This document shows positions 1 to 5,633 of a stretch of 15,027 bases of DNA, piece after piece. How positions within the stretch are numbered: position 1 is the first letter of the stretch; each line of letters opens with the position of its first letter. This DNA is from DASUZB01 sp035535495 (lineage in GTDB: Bacteria > Actinomycetota > CALGFH01): positions 1 to 15,027 of the forward strand of contig DATLQA010000117.1 in the NCBI GenBank assembly GCA_035535495.1, written 5' to 3'. Under the pieces are notes generated by a model. That model was not told the DNA's origin. It saw only the letters and a list, made by a program, of their open reading frames with translations, and made no database searches. A program made the position numbers and the translations under genes.

Positions 1-768
1 CAGATCAAACTCTCGGTGGTGGCCAGCGATATCTTCGGGGTGTCGGGGCGGGCCATGCTGGCCGCGCTGGTGGCCGGAGAGCGTGACCCGAAGGTCCTCG
101 CGCAGCTGGCTCGTGCCAGGTTGCGCGCCAAACTCGGTCCGCTGGTGGAGGCGTTCACTGGGTTCTTCACCGACCAGCACGCCTTCCTGTTGGGCAAGAT
201 GCTGGCCCGAGTGGACCAGCTGGACGCCGACCTGGCCGAGCTCGACGCCAAGCTCCAGGAGCTGATCGCCCCGTTCGTGGCGGCGGTCGACCGGCTGGAT
301 GAGATCCCCGGGGTCGGCCAGCTCGCCGCACGCCTGCTGCTCGCCGAGCTGGGAACCGACATGACCCGGTTCCCGACCGCTGGGCATCTGGTGTCGTGGG
401 CCAAGTTCGCCCCCGGCGTCAAAGAGTCCGCCGGCAAACGCAAGGGCAGCGGATCGACCGGGCACGGCAACCCCTACCTCGCGCGGGTGCTCGGCGAGGC
501 CGCCGTCGCCGCCAGCAAGACCGATACCTTCCTTGGTGAACGCTACCGGCGGATCGCCCGCCGACGCGGCAAGAGGCGCGCCATCGTGGCGGTCGGCCGC
601 TCCATCCTGGTCATCGTCTGGCACCTGCTGTCCGACCCGACCGCACGGTTCCAGGACCTGGGCGCCGGCTTCTACGACACCCGCATCAACGCTGAGCGCG
701 TCAAGCGCAACCACATCCGCCAGCTCGAGGCCCTCGGCTACAAGGTCACCCTCCAACCCGCCGCCTGA
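1..768 (+). CDS. IS110-family transposase, 5'-truncated by window edge
   Basis: DEDD/serine-type transposase of IS110 elements, which are directed by an element-encoded bridge (seek) RNA. The frame is open from base 1 through the TGA at 766-768, so the N-terminal RuvC-like domain lies outside the window and the GTG at 16 is unlikely to be the real start. Visible parts are a helical linker (about residues 30-85 from base 16), an 'IPGVG' helix-hairpin-helix-like turn, and the C-terminal Transposase_20 region. The segment with GSGSTGHGNPYL probably holds the catalytic serine. The C-terminus ends in the basic helix and tail usual for the family. The frame is intact in the visible part, so the element may be functional. 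The family call is secure; the IS110 versus IS1111 subgroup cannot be decided without the other end. Confidence 0.9.
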   Translation, partial: QIKLSVVASDIFGVSGRAMLAALVAGERDPKVLAQLARARLRAKLGPLVEAFTGFFTDQHAFLLGKMLARVDQLDADLAELDAKLQELIAPFVAAVDRLDEIPGVGQLAARLLLAELGTDMTRFPTAGHLVSWAKFAPGVKESAGKRKGSGSTGHGNPYLARVLGEAAVAASKTDTFLGERYRRIARRRGKRRAIVAVGRSILVIVWHLLSDPTARFQDLGAGFYDTRINAERVKRNHIRQLEALGYKVTLQPAA

Positions 769-855
769 CCCGGCCGTCACCGGGCAACCAGCACCACCTT
801 AATCGGATCCGGGCGCCGCCCGGATGCTGCCGCGCGTCCGCTCACCGTGGATTTT
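769..855 (+). other. IS110 right flank with two small inverted repeats
   Basis: This non-coding stretch lies between the transposase stop and the tRNA fragment. It holds CCCGG-6 nt-CCGGG (769-784) and a perfect 8-bp stem with a 3-nt loop, ATCCGGGC/GCCCGGAT (807-825). Neither is followed by a T-run. They could be a terminator or part of the element end; in IS1111-type members the guide RNA lies on this side of the transposase. No terminal inverted repeat could be matched because the other end is missing. Confidence 0.35.
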
Positions 856-900
856 CGGATCAGGATGAGGTCCCAGGTTCAAGTCCTGGCAGGCCCACCA
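856..900 (+). other. 3' part of tRNA-Ile(GAT); likely attachment-site scar
   Basis: Bases 873-889 form a perfect T-arm (CCAGG, 7-nt loop TTCAAGT, CCTGG). They are followed by a 7-nt acceptor strand (CAGGCCC), the discriminator A and a genomic CCA at 898-900. Upstream, CGGATCAGGATGAGG matches the anticodon loop, 3' anticodon stem and variable loop of actinobacterial tRNA-Ile(GAT) as I remember it, with two changes flanking GAT. No complementary 5' anticodon stem, D-arm or acceptor 5' strand precedes it, so this is not a functional tRNA gene. Fragments of this shape are left at the far end of elements integrated into tRNA genes. The orientation puts such an element to the left, with the intact tRNA-Ile outside the window. 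Confidence 0.75.
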
Positions 901-1419
901 CAACGCCATGACCAGCGGAAACGCTGTCCTCCTCCCGTTTAGGCCGCTCCGGCGCATGCGCAGGTCAGCCTTGGGATCTGGAGCCGACCGGCCTGGCGTG
1001 TGCCGAGGAAGACCCCTTACCTGGTTACCGGCTCTGGTCATGGGTGCTGCATCAAGGGTATTTCAGTGGTCGTGGTGAGAGGATGACGACTCACGCGGAC
1101 CCGCGGCCTCGGTCGCACCGCGGCAACGGACGCCGGCACCTGCCAAATCGAACCGGGTCGAGGAGGGCGCGATGCCCACAGAGATCACTGGCGGGCGTGT
1201 GCCGGCAGGACTGGTGGCGTGGCGATTCGAGGTAGGCCATGACGGTCGTGCAGTTCCTACAGCCCGGTCTACTGTGAGCTCGGAAACTCTCGCCACGGCC
1301 GGCGGTATCTATTCCCCGCTGAGCTAAGACGCGAGCTGTGCCCGCAGGAGTCGGACGTGATCCGGATCTGGGAACCATTCCGGGAGCGGTGACGTAGTCT
1401 GGGTATGGAGGCGTCGCTG
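901..1419. other. 519-nt stretch without a well-supported gene
   Basis: Frames here are short, arginine-rich and lack family resemblance on both strands. The only candidate with a ribosome binding site is the 51-codon ORF at 1172-1327. The stretch lies between the tRNA-Ile scar and the lipoprotein gene and may be decayed flanking DNA. Confidence 0.5.
1172..1327 (+). CDS. Possible 51-aa small protein
   Basis: ATG at 1172 is preceded by GGAGGG (1162-1167) four bases upstream, which is rather close. The product begins MPTEITGGRVPAG and ends GGIYSPLS at TAA 1325-1327. It has no transmembrane segment, cysteine or motif that I recognise. GC at third positions is less extreme than in neighbouring genes, so it may be a chance frame or the end of a decayed gene. 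Only the ribosome binding site and uninterrupted frame support it. Confidence 0.25.
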   Translation: MPTEITGGRVPAGLVAWRFEVGHDGRAVPTARSTVSSETLATAGGIYSPLS

Positions 1420-1962
1420 ATGGGCAGACGTTCGTGCTTGGCTGGCGCGCTGGCGGTGCTGGTTCTTGCCGGCGCGGGGTGTTCGCGGGGGTCGGGCACG
1501 GCCTCCCCAGGGAGTACGGCCGCTCCGAGTGGCACCTCGTTGGGGCGACCTGGGGTGGGCTCGGCGTCGGAGCCCAGGCGGGGGTGCTCGGCGACCCGTG
1601 CCAACGGAAGGGTGCCGCCGGGGGAACAGTCGAACTCGGGGGCGCACTATCACGGCAACGGCAAGCTCTGGACCGAGCTGTTGCCCGGAGGGGTGATCAG
1701 GGCCAGGCCGGAGGACGTCAGGGCGGACGGCTCGATCGAGATCAAGTTCCCGTGGTGGCGAGCGGTCAGGGGCCGGCTGACGATCAGCGGGCGGCGGCTG
1801 GACGGACAGGCCGAGCCGCTGCGGGCGTGGATCCCCGACTACGGGCCCACGGGGTTCCAGTCCACGGCGATCACCTTCCCGACCCAGGGATGCTGGGAGG
1901 TCACCGGACGAGCCGGGGACGGGCGCTTGACCTTCGTGGTCAGGGTCGTCGCGCCCGCCTGA
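1420..1962 (+). CDS. Conserved actinobacterial lipoprotein
   Basis: 180-aa predicted lipoprotein of unknown function. ATG 1420 is preferred over the ATG at 1405 because GGAGG (1407-1411) sits eight bases before it and the N-terminus then reads MGRRSCLAGALAVLVLAGAGC, a basic signal peptide with a loose lipobox and Cys21 as the lipidation site. A low-complexity Ser/Gly/Pro linker runs to about residue 50. A globular domain follows with motifs I have seen in actinobacterial hypotheticals: YHGNGKLWTELLPGG, IKFPWWRAVRG and FPTQGCWEVTGRAGDG near the C-terminus. The last part reads like an Ig-like beta domain. It is convergent with the Cys-rich peptide gene, 31 nt away, with no clear terminator between. 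A role in that system is not shown. Confidence 0.8.
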   Translation: MGRRSCLAGALAVLVLAGAGCSRGSGTASPGSTAAPSGTSLGRPGVGSASEPRRGCSATRANGRVPPGEQSNSGAHYHGNGKLWTELLPGGVIRARPEDVRADGSIEIKFPWWRAVRGRLTISGRRLDGQAEPLRAWIPDYGPTGFQSTAITFPTQGCWEVTGRAGDGRLTFVVRVVAPA

Positions 1963-1993
1963 TGCAGTTGTGCTCCGAGACGCGCTCCCCGGG

Positions 1994-2335
1994 TCAGCAG
2001 CCGCCGGAGATTCGCGTTCCGGTCGAGCAGCGGACGTTGCTGGCGCACGCGGCGCCACAGGCGCTCGTGTTGCTGTGGCACTCACAGCACCGGTACTTCA
2101 GGAAGCCGGACAAGGAGTTGCAGCAGGTCCAGCACCAGACGCAGGCGCATGACCCGCAGGAGGAGCTAGGAGACTTGCACAGGTTGCAGCACTTGTAGCG
2201 GATCGTGGCCTCGGCTTCGGCCGGCAGGCCGAGGACCGCGGCCGAGACCGCCATCGCGCTGACGCCGACCCGGCGCAGGAACTTCCGCCGGCTTGTTTGC
2301 TTCCCGATGGCATCGACAAGCTGATCGGTTGACAT
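1994..2335 (-). CDS. Tat-exported cysteine-rich peptide (16 Cys)
   Basis: 113-aa precursor. The N-terminus carries a twin-arginine signal (SRRKFL, residues 15-20), a hydrophobic stretch at 23-37 and an AEAEA cleavage region around 39-43. The mature part of about 70 residues has 16 cysteines (49, 50, 53, 60, 63, 65, 68, 71, 72, 83, 84, 86, 93, 97, 103 and the last residue 113), with three CC pairs and a C-x-W-C-W-x-C-C core. It is the last gene of a six-gene operon. The start follows the stop of the six-helix membrane protein by 25 nt, with GGAGGG upstream. The light chain of methylamine dehydrogenase is also Tat-exported and disulfide-dense and is matured by MauD/E/F, but it is about twice as long and its TTQ-forming tryptophan context is not evident here. 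A structural, redox, metal-binding or antimicrobial role are all open. The gene itself is well supported; its function is not. Confidence 0.82.
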   Translation of the reverse strand: MSTDQLVDAIGKQTSRRKFLRRVGVSAMAVSAAVLGLPAEAEATIRYKCCNLCKSPSSSCGSCACVWCWTCCNSLSGFLKYRCCECHSNTSACGAACASNVRCSTGTRISGGC

Positions 2336-2360
2336 CGCTGCTCCCTCCGTAGCGCTGGTC

Positions 2361-2930
2361 CTACAACTTGGCGAAGAGCAGTAGGGAGATCGTCAGTAGG
2401 CCCACCCCCAGGAGGTTTATCGAGCGGAACGATCGCTGGCGGTCATTGATCTCATCCAGGAGAGCCGGCGTCTGGTCCGCGCCGTCCAGGAGCAGCGGAG
2501 CGATCCACACCGACGCGGCCCGTCCCAACCAGTAGGAGAGGAAGAGCGCGCTTCCGAGCAGGGCATCCCCGACCAGGAACGCCGACGAGACCAGGACCCA
2601 GGCGCCGGCGAAGGTGAACCGGGTGGTGACCACCAGGCCGAGGTCGAACCCCCAGAGGGTCGCTCCCAGCAGCCAACCGTACCGGCCGTTCCAGATGTCT
2701 CTGGTCTGCCGCCTCGGCTCGAGCAGTCGCCATCGGATCCATCCCAGGTCCCAGGCGACCGTGGTCATCCCGACCAGGGCCGCGGCCGATACGACCAGCG
2801 GCCCGGCATCCGGGGGCAGCACGAGGCCACCGGAGGCCCCCAGGGCGGCACCGACCACGCTGCTGGCGAGGGCACCCGCCAGGCTGTACGCGACGACGCC
2901 GGCCAACCATGTTCTCTTTGCTCCTGCCAC
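2361..2930 (-). CDS. Six-helix integral membrane protein of Mau-like operon
   Basis: 189-aa protein with about six hydrophobic segments: residues 9-31, 43-64, 84-104, 109-129, 131-148 and 171-189. The GTG at 2930 is taken as start; its ribosome binding site is weak and close (GGGAAG), so a somewhat longer form is possible. The stretch GYGWLLGATLWGFDLGLVVTT (split here as RYGWLLGATLWG and FDLGLVVTT) is the most distinctive part. Its place beside MauE and MauD relatives recalls MauF/CcdA, the membrane electron conduit of that pathway. However, the protein has no cysteine at all, so it cannot shuttle thiols in the DsbD manner. It may be a scaffold or export helper, or may hold a cofactor. Downstream is the Cys-rich peptide gene. 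Confidence 0.75.
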   Translation of the reverse strand: MAGAKRTWLAGVVAYSLAGALASSVVGAALGASGGLVLPPDAGPLVVSAAALVGMTTVAWDLGWIRWRLLEPRRQTRDIWNGRYGWLLGATLWGFDLGLVVTTRFTFAGAWVLVSSAFLVGDALLGSALFLSYWLGRAASVWIAPLLLDGADQTPALLDEINDRQRSFRSINLLGVGLLTISLLLFAKL

Positions 2931-2969
2931 CTTCCCGAGGGGCGTCAGCGCTCCGAGGAGCGACTGCCC

Positions 2970-3131
2970 TCACAGGCCGACGAGCTGGACCCAGCCGAGC
3001 AGCCAGGCTCCCGCCAGCATGGCCAGGCGGGGATCGCGGGCGGCGACGGCCGCGACGCCGGCCACCGGGGCGAGGAGACCGACCGCGAGGTTCGCCGTCA
3101 CGACCGGTCGCAGCCTGATAGCCGTCCTCAC
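2970..3131 (-). CDS. 53-aa small membrane protein, GTG start
   Basis: GTG at 3131-3129 follows GGGAGG by about ten bases; this site overlaps the last codons and stop of the upstream thioredoxin gene (TGA 3141-3139), indicating translational coupling. The product starts MRTAIRLRPVVTANLAVG and ends WVQLVGL at TGA 2972-2970. It has two hydrophobic segments (about residues 11-31 and 37-53) joined by an AARDPR turn. It therefore looks like a helical-hairpin membrane protein. It has no cysteine. The family is not recognised; its fixed place between the thioredoxin and the six-helix protein suggests a subunit of the same membrane machinery. Without it the operon would have an unexplained gap of about 200 nt. 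Confidence 0.7.
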   Translation of the reverse strand: MRTAIRLRPVVTANLAVGLLAPVAGVAAVAARDPRLAMLAGAWLLGWVQLVGL

Positions 3132-3138
3132 CTACTTG

Positions 3139-3741
3139 TCACCTCCCTTCTGGCGTGGTCGCGGCGACGGTGTCGTCGCCGAGGTCGAGCTCGTCGCCGG
3201 CCATCTCGCGCAGCTCTTCGCCCCGCATCGGGTGCCCGTAGGAGACGACCCGGGTGCCGGCGTTGAGCAGGACGGCGGTCGGGAACGCGGTCACGTCGAA
3301 GAGCTTGCCGATGCTGGCGTCCTCGTCCGCCACCACCGGGACCGTGAGGTTGTGGTCGCTGACCAGGTTGCGGCAGTCGGCGTCCCTGGCCCCGCACACG
3401 ACCAGCACGTTCCCCCCGTCCACCTTGTGCTGCACGGCGTGCAGCTCGTCCAGGGTGAGCATGCAGGAGGAGCAGTTGGGGGAGACGAAGAGGACCAGGC
3501 TGGACCGACCCCGCAGCTGCTCGGTGCCGACCAGGTTCCCGGCGAGGTCCAGCGCCTCGAAGCGCGGCGCCTCCTGATTCAGGAGCCGCTCGCCCTCCTG
3601 TGCCCCCTCTTCCGGCTCGGCGGGCGCCACATGCCCCTGCCTGAGCTCATGGATGGCACGGACCGCGCCGAGCAGGAGCAGCCCCTGGAAGATGACGATC
3701 AGGTACAGCAGCACATAGGACGCGAGAAAGGGTGTCGACAC
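3139..3741 (-). CDS. MauD-like membrane-anchored thioredoxin
   Basis: 200-aa thiol-disulfide oxidoreductase. GTG 3741 is chosen because AAGGAGG lies ten bases upstream, within the end of the MauE-like gene, and because the N-terminus then begins with a single membrane anchor (residues 6-27). An acidic, Pro/Gly-rich linker (about 37-55) leads into a TlpA/MauD-type thioredoxin fold. The active site is SPNCSSC, with cysteines 90 and 93, and the cis-proline motif is TAFP. Two further cysteines occur in CGARDADC. The anchor topology places the thioredoxin domain outside the membrane, where the Cys-rich peptide is delivered. MauD is required for stable light chain in methylamine dehydrogenase clusters; the same role toward the peptide encoded at 1994-2335 is inferred from the operon. 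Confidence 0.85.
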   Translation of the reverse strand: MSTPFLASYVLLYLIVIFQGLLLLGAVRAIHELRQGHVAPAEPEEGAQEGERLLNQEAPRFEALDLAGNLVGTEQLRGRSSLVLFVSPNCSSCMLTLDELHAVQHKVDGGNVLVVCGARDADCRNLVSDHNLTVPVVADEDASIGKLFDVTAFPTAVLLNAGTRVVSYGHPMRGEELREMAGDELDLGDDTVAATTPEGR

Positions 3742-3743
3742 GG

Positions 3744-4358
3744 CTAGGCCGCCTCCTTCCGTTGCTCCACCTCGACACGCGGCGACGAGCGCCACAGCTG
3801 GCCAACCACCCACCACAGCTCCGGCAGGTGCAGCAGCCACATGCCCACCAGCAGCAGGGCCAGGCTCATCCCGGCGACCTGGAGCAGGTAGCCGACGCCG
3901 GGTGCGTCGCCGAGGAGCAGTGGCGGCGGCGCCACCACGGCATCGAGGGCCAGCAGGGCGACCACGGTGGCCAGGAGCAGCCCGAGGCGCGCCAGCGAGC
4001 GGCCGGAGATGGTCTCGCTCTTGGCTCCGAAGCAGCCGCACGAGATGGTTCGGCGTCGGTGCAGGTTGAGGCCCACGGCGATCGCGAAGCCAGCCAGGAC
4101 GAGCAGGGCCAGCGGCACCGCGACCGCAACCAGCACGCCGGTCAGGAGCGCGAAGGCCAGAAAGACCTCGAGGGCGATGACGCCGCGGGCGAGGGCGGGA
4201 GCCATGGCGGGTGGGCCGATCCGGTACTCGGCGACGGTGCGGGAGAAGGCGTCGGGCGCCCGCAGCTTTGGCACCACGGCGAGCAGGAACACCAAGCCGA
4301 GGCTCAGTTGCAGCGCACTGGCCGTTACCGACAGCAGCTCCCTCGTCGACGCTGACAT
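3744..4358 (-). CDS. MauE/DoxX-family redox-associated membrane protein
   Basis: 204-aa integral membrane protein with about four to five helices. The first (about 15-30) ends in VVPKLRAPDAF, typical of DoxX/MauE. A conserved Cys motif after the third helix reads HRRRTISCGCFG, with cysteines 107 and 109, the signature of MauE relatives. ATG 4358 is preferred, with GGAG nine bases upstream; a GTG at 4364 directly after the previous stop would add two residues. MauE-type proteins are thought to supply or pass oxidizing equivalents for disulfide formation together with MauD. The following thioredoxin gene starts two bases beyond its stop (TAG 3746-3744), so the pair is likely translated together. 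Confidence 0.88.
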   Translation of the reverse strand: MSASTRELLSVTASALQLSLGLVFLLAVVPKLRAPDAFSRTVAEYRIGPPAMAPALARGVIALEVFLAFALLTGVLVAVAVPLALLVLAGFAIAVGLNLHRRRTISCGCFGAKSETISGRSLARLGLLLATVVALLALDAVVAPPPLLLGDAPGVGYLLQVAGMSLALLLVGMWLLHLPELWWVVGQLWRSSPRVEVEQRKEAA

Positions 4359-4364
4359 CCCCAC

Positions 4365-4811
4365 CTACTCCCTGCGGGCCCCGAACGACTCGATCGTTCC
4401 TCGCAGATCGAAATCGCCCCAGTTCAGGTTGTTGCTCACCGAGACCAGCAGCCATTTCGTGGACCAGAGCTCGGGGCCGCGGTCCGGCTCGAACGCCAGC
4501 CGCCCGAGGACCCGGCGGGCGGCGTCGACATGGGAGGGGACGTTGCTGCCGAAGCGCGGGATCGCGTCCGGCTCGTTCCAGAGCGAGAGGCTGTAGCACA
4601 CCTTGGAACTCTCGACGAGGAACGCGGCGCGGAGCAGCCCGGGGGTCGCCGTCCGGTGCGCCTCCTCCAGCACCCCGCGGTAGTCGAGGCGGGTGGGCAG
4701 GAGGTGCCGGGCGCCGCGGAGGCCAAATCTGGTGATCACGCAGACGATGGGCACGTCCACGGGATGATCACCAGGCTCGCGCAGCCAGGAGGCTGCTCCG
4801 GCACCAGGCAT
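4365..4811 (-). CDS. Dimeric alpha/beta-barrel-like protein, first gene of operon
   Basis: 148-aa soluble protein without signal or membrane segment. ATG 4811 has AGAGGAG six bases upstream. The core, with VPIVCVITRFGLRG, LRAAFLVESSKVCYSLSLWNEPDAIPRF (given here in pieces) and a later LWSTKWLLVSVS strand, resembles the ferredoxin-like dimeric alpha/beta-barrel group (antibiotic biosynthesis monooxygenase/DUF3291-type proteins). The SLWNEPDAI motif is the main support. No catalytic residue can be assigned. It is the first gene of the Mau-like operon, with its stop directly touching the MauE-like gene. It could be an oxidative tailoring enzyme or a binding protein; the assignment is by fold resemblance only. 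Confidence 0.65.
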   Translation of the reverse strand: MPGAGAASWLREPGDHPVDVPIVCVITRFGLRGARHLLPTRLDYRGVLEEAHRTATPGLLRAAFLVESSKVCYSLSLWNEPDAIPRFGSNVPSHVDAARRVLGRLAFEPDRGPELWSTKWLLVSVSNNLNWGDFDLRGTIESFGARRE

Positions 4812-4850
4812 CGTTCGCTCCTCTGGGAAGGGTTGGCAATGCCTGGCCTG

Positions 4851-4906
4851 AGCCTAGCCGATAGGCTAATTACCCGAAATAAGCCTAAGGTCCTAACTAG
4901 GGCCTA
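4851..4906 (-). promoter_or_regulatory. Repeated AGCCTA/TAGGCT half-sites before Mau-like operon
   Basis: The 161-nt gap between the regulator gene and the Mau-like operon is less GC-rich than its surroundings and holds AGCCTA at 4851-4856, TAGGCT at 4862-4867, AGCCTA at 4882-4887 and GGCCTA at 4901-4906. The first two form an inverted repeat, TAGCC-GATA-GGCTA. The cluster lies about 40-95 nt upstream of the ATG at 4811, where a promoter and operator are expected. TAGGCT read on the minus strand also fits a TANNNT -10 box, but no convincing -35 element was found. Confidence 0.4.
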
Positions 4907-4972
4907 CGTGGAACTGGTGCGCTGGGCCAGAAATCAATCCTCCTTGAGGGACGAAGTACCAGGCCCTGGGAA

Positions 4973-5629
4973 CTAGGCCTTTCGCCCAGGCGCCGCCACG
5001 GCTCCGTGGCGGTGCGTCCAGGCGGCTGCCTGCGAGCGGTTCCGGATCCGCAGCTTGGCGAAGATGCTCCGGACGTGGTTCTTGACGGTGGGGACCTGGA
5101 TCGACAGGGAGCGGCCGATCTCCTTGTTGGACAGGCCGGCCGCCAGGAGGTGGAGCACCTCGGTCTCGCGACGGGTGAGGTGGGTCCCGCCGTCGCCGCG
5201 GGCGATGGTCGTGGTCATCGACTTGGCGTGGTGGAACAGGAGCCCGGCCGCGCCGTTGGAGCAGGCGATCTCGCCTCGCTGGACGGCCTCGACGAATGCC
5301 GGGAGGTCCTCGAGCGGCGTCTCCTGGGTGAGGCATCCGGCTGCGCCGGCCTCGGCCCAGCCGAGGATCTCGGATTCGGCGGGCGGGACGGCCACGGCGA
5401 TCACCTTGGTGGTGGGCCAGGCCTGCTGCACGGAGCGGACCAACCGGTAGGCCTGCGTGCGGGGCTGGTCGACGAGCATGACGTCGGGGTGTGACTCGTG
5501 GACCGAGACGAGGGCCGCCTCCACGTCGGAGAGCGCCCTGATCAGCGTCAGGCGACCGCTCGCCTGGAGCGCGACCGCGAGGGCGTCGCAGTAGAGGCGG
5601 GTGGGGCCCAGGACCAGGACGCGGATCAT
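4973..5629 (-). CDS. NarL/LuxR-type response regulator with degenerate receiver
   Basis: 218-aa transcription factor. The N-terminal receiver domain (about 1-120) keeps the phospho-acceptor position (LVD, Asp54), but the usual acidic pair after the first strand is Gly8-Pro9, the conserved Thr/Ser after strand four is replaced (VIAVAVPP), and the conserved Lys is missing (CLTQET). Phosphorylation as in normal NarL proteins is therefore doubtful. The C-terminal GerE/LuxR helix-turn-helix (about 150-205) is intact: LTRRETEVLHLLAAG, LSNKEIGRSL, VPTVKNHVRSIFAKL. It starts four bases after the permease stop and so appears to be the last gene of the exporter operon. No sensor kinase is encoded nearby. 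It probably acts on this operon and/or the Mau-like operon just downstream. Confidence 0.88.
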   Translation of the reverse strand: MIRVLVLGPTRLYCDALAVALQASGRLTLIRALSDVEAALVSVHESHPDVMLVDQPRTQAYRLVRSVQQAWPTTKVIAVAVPPAESEILGWAEAGAAGCLTQETPLEDLPAFVEAVQRGEIACSNGAAGLLFHHAKSMTTTIARGDGGTHLTRRETEVLHLLAAGLSNKEIGRSLSIQVPTVKNHVRSIFAKLRIRNRSQAAAWTHRHGAVAAPGRKA

Positions 5630-5633
5630 GAGC

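Noticed and set aside
856..900. Functional tRNA gene
   Set aside because: Acceptor 5' strand, D-arm and 5' anticodon stem are missing.
799..1041. Minus-strand ORF with the peptide ACQDLNLGPHP
   Set aside because: This peptide is the well-known spurious translation of the antisense of tRNA 3' ends; here it lies over the tRNA-Ile fragment.
1994..2335. Calling the Cys-rich protein a methylamine dehydrogenase light chain
   Set aside because: Mature length is about half, the Trp/Cys layout differs, and no large subunit or MauG is present in the window; only the Tat signal, Cys density and helper genes agree.
2614..3747. 377-codon plus-strand ORF opposite the Mau-like operon
   Set aside because: Low-complexity shadow of the membrane protein and thioredoxin genes; no domain or ribosome binding site.
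3742..4599. Long in-frame extension upstream of the MauD-like thioredoxin
   Set aside because: The extension is Arg/Pro/Gly-rich and lies over the MauE-like gene; GTG 3741 has a good ribosome binding site and gives a normal anchor at the N-terminus.
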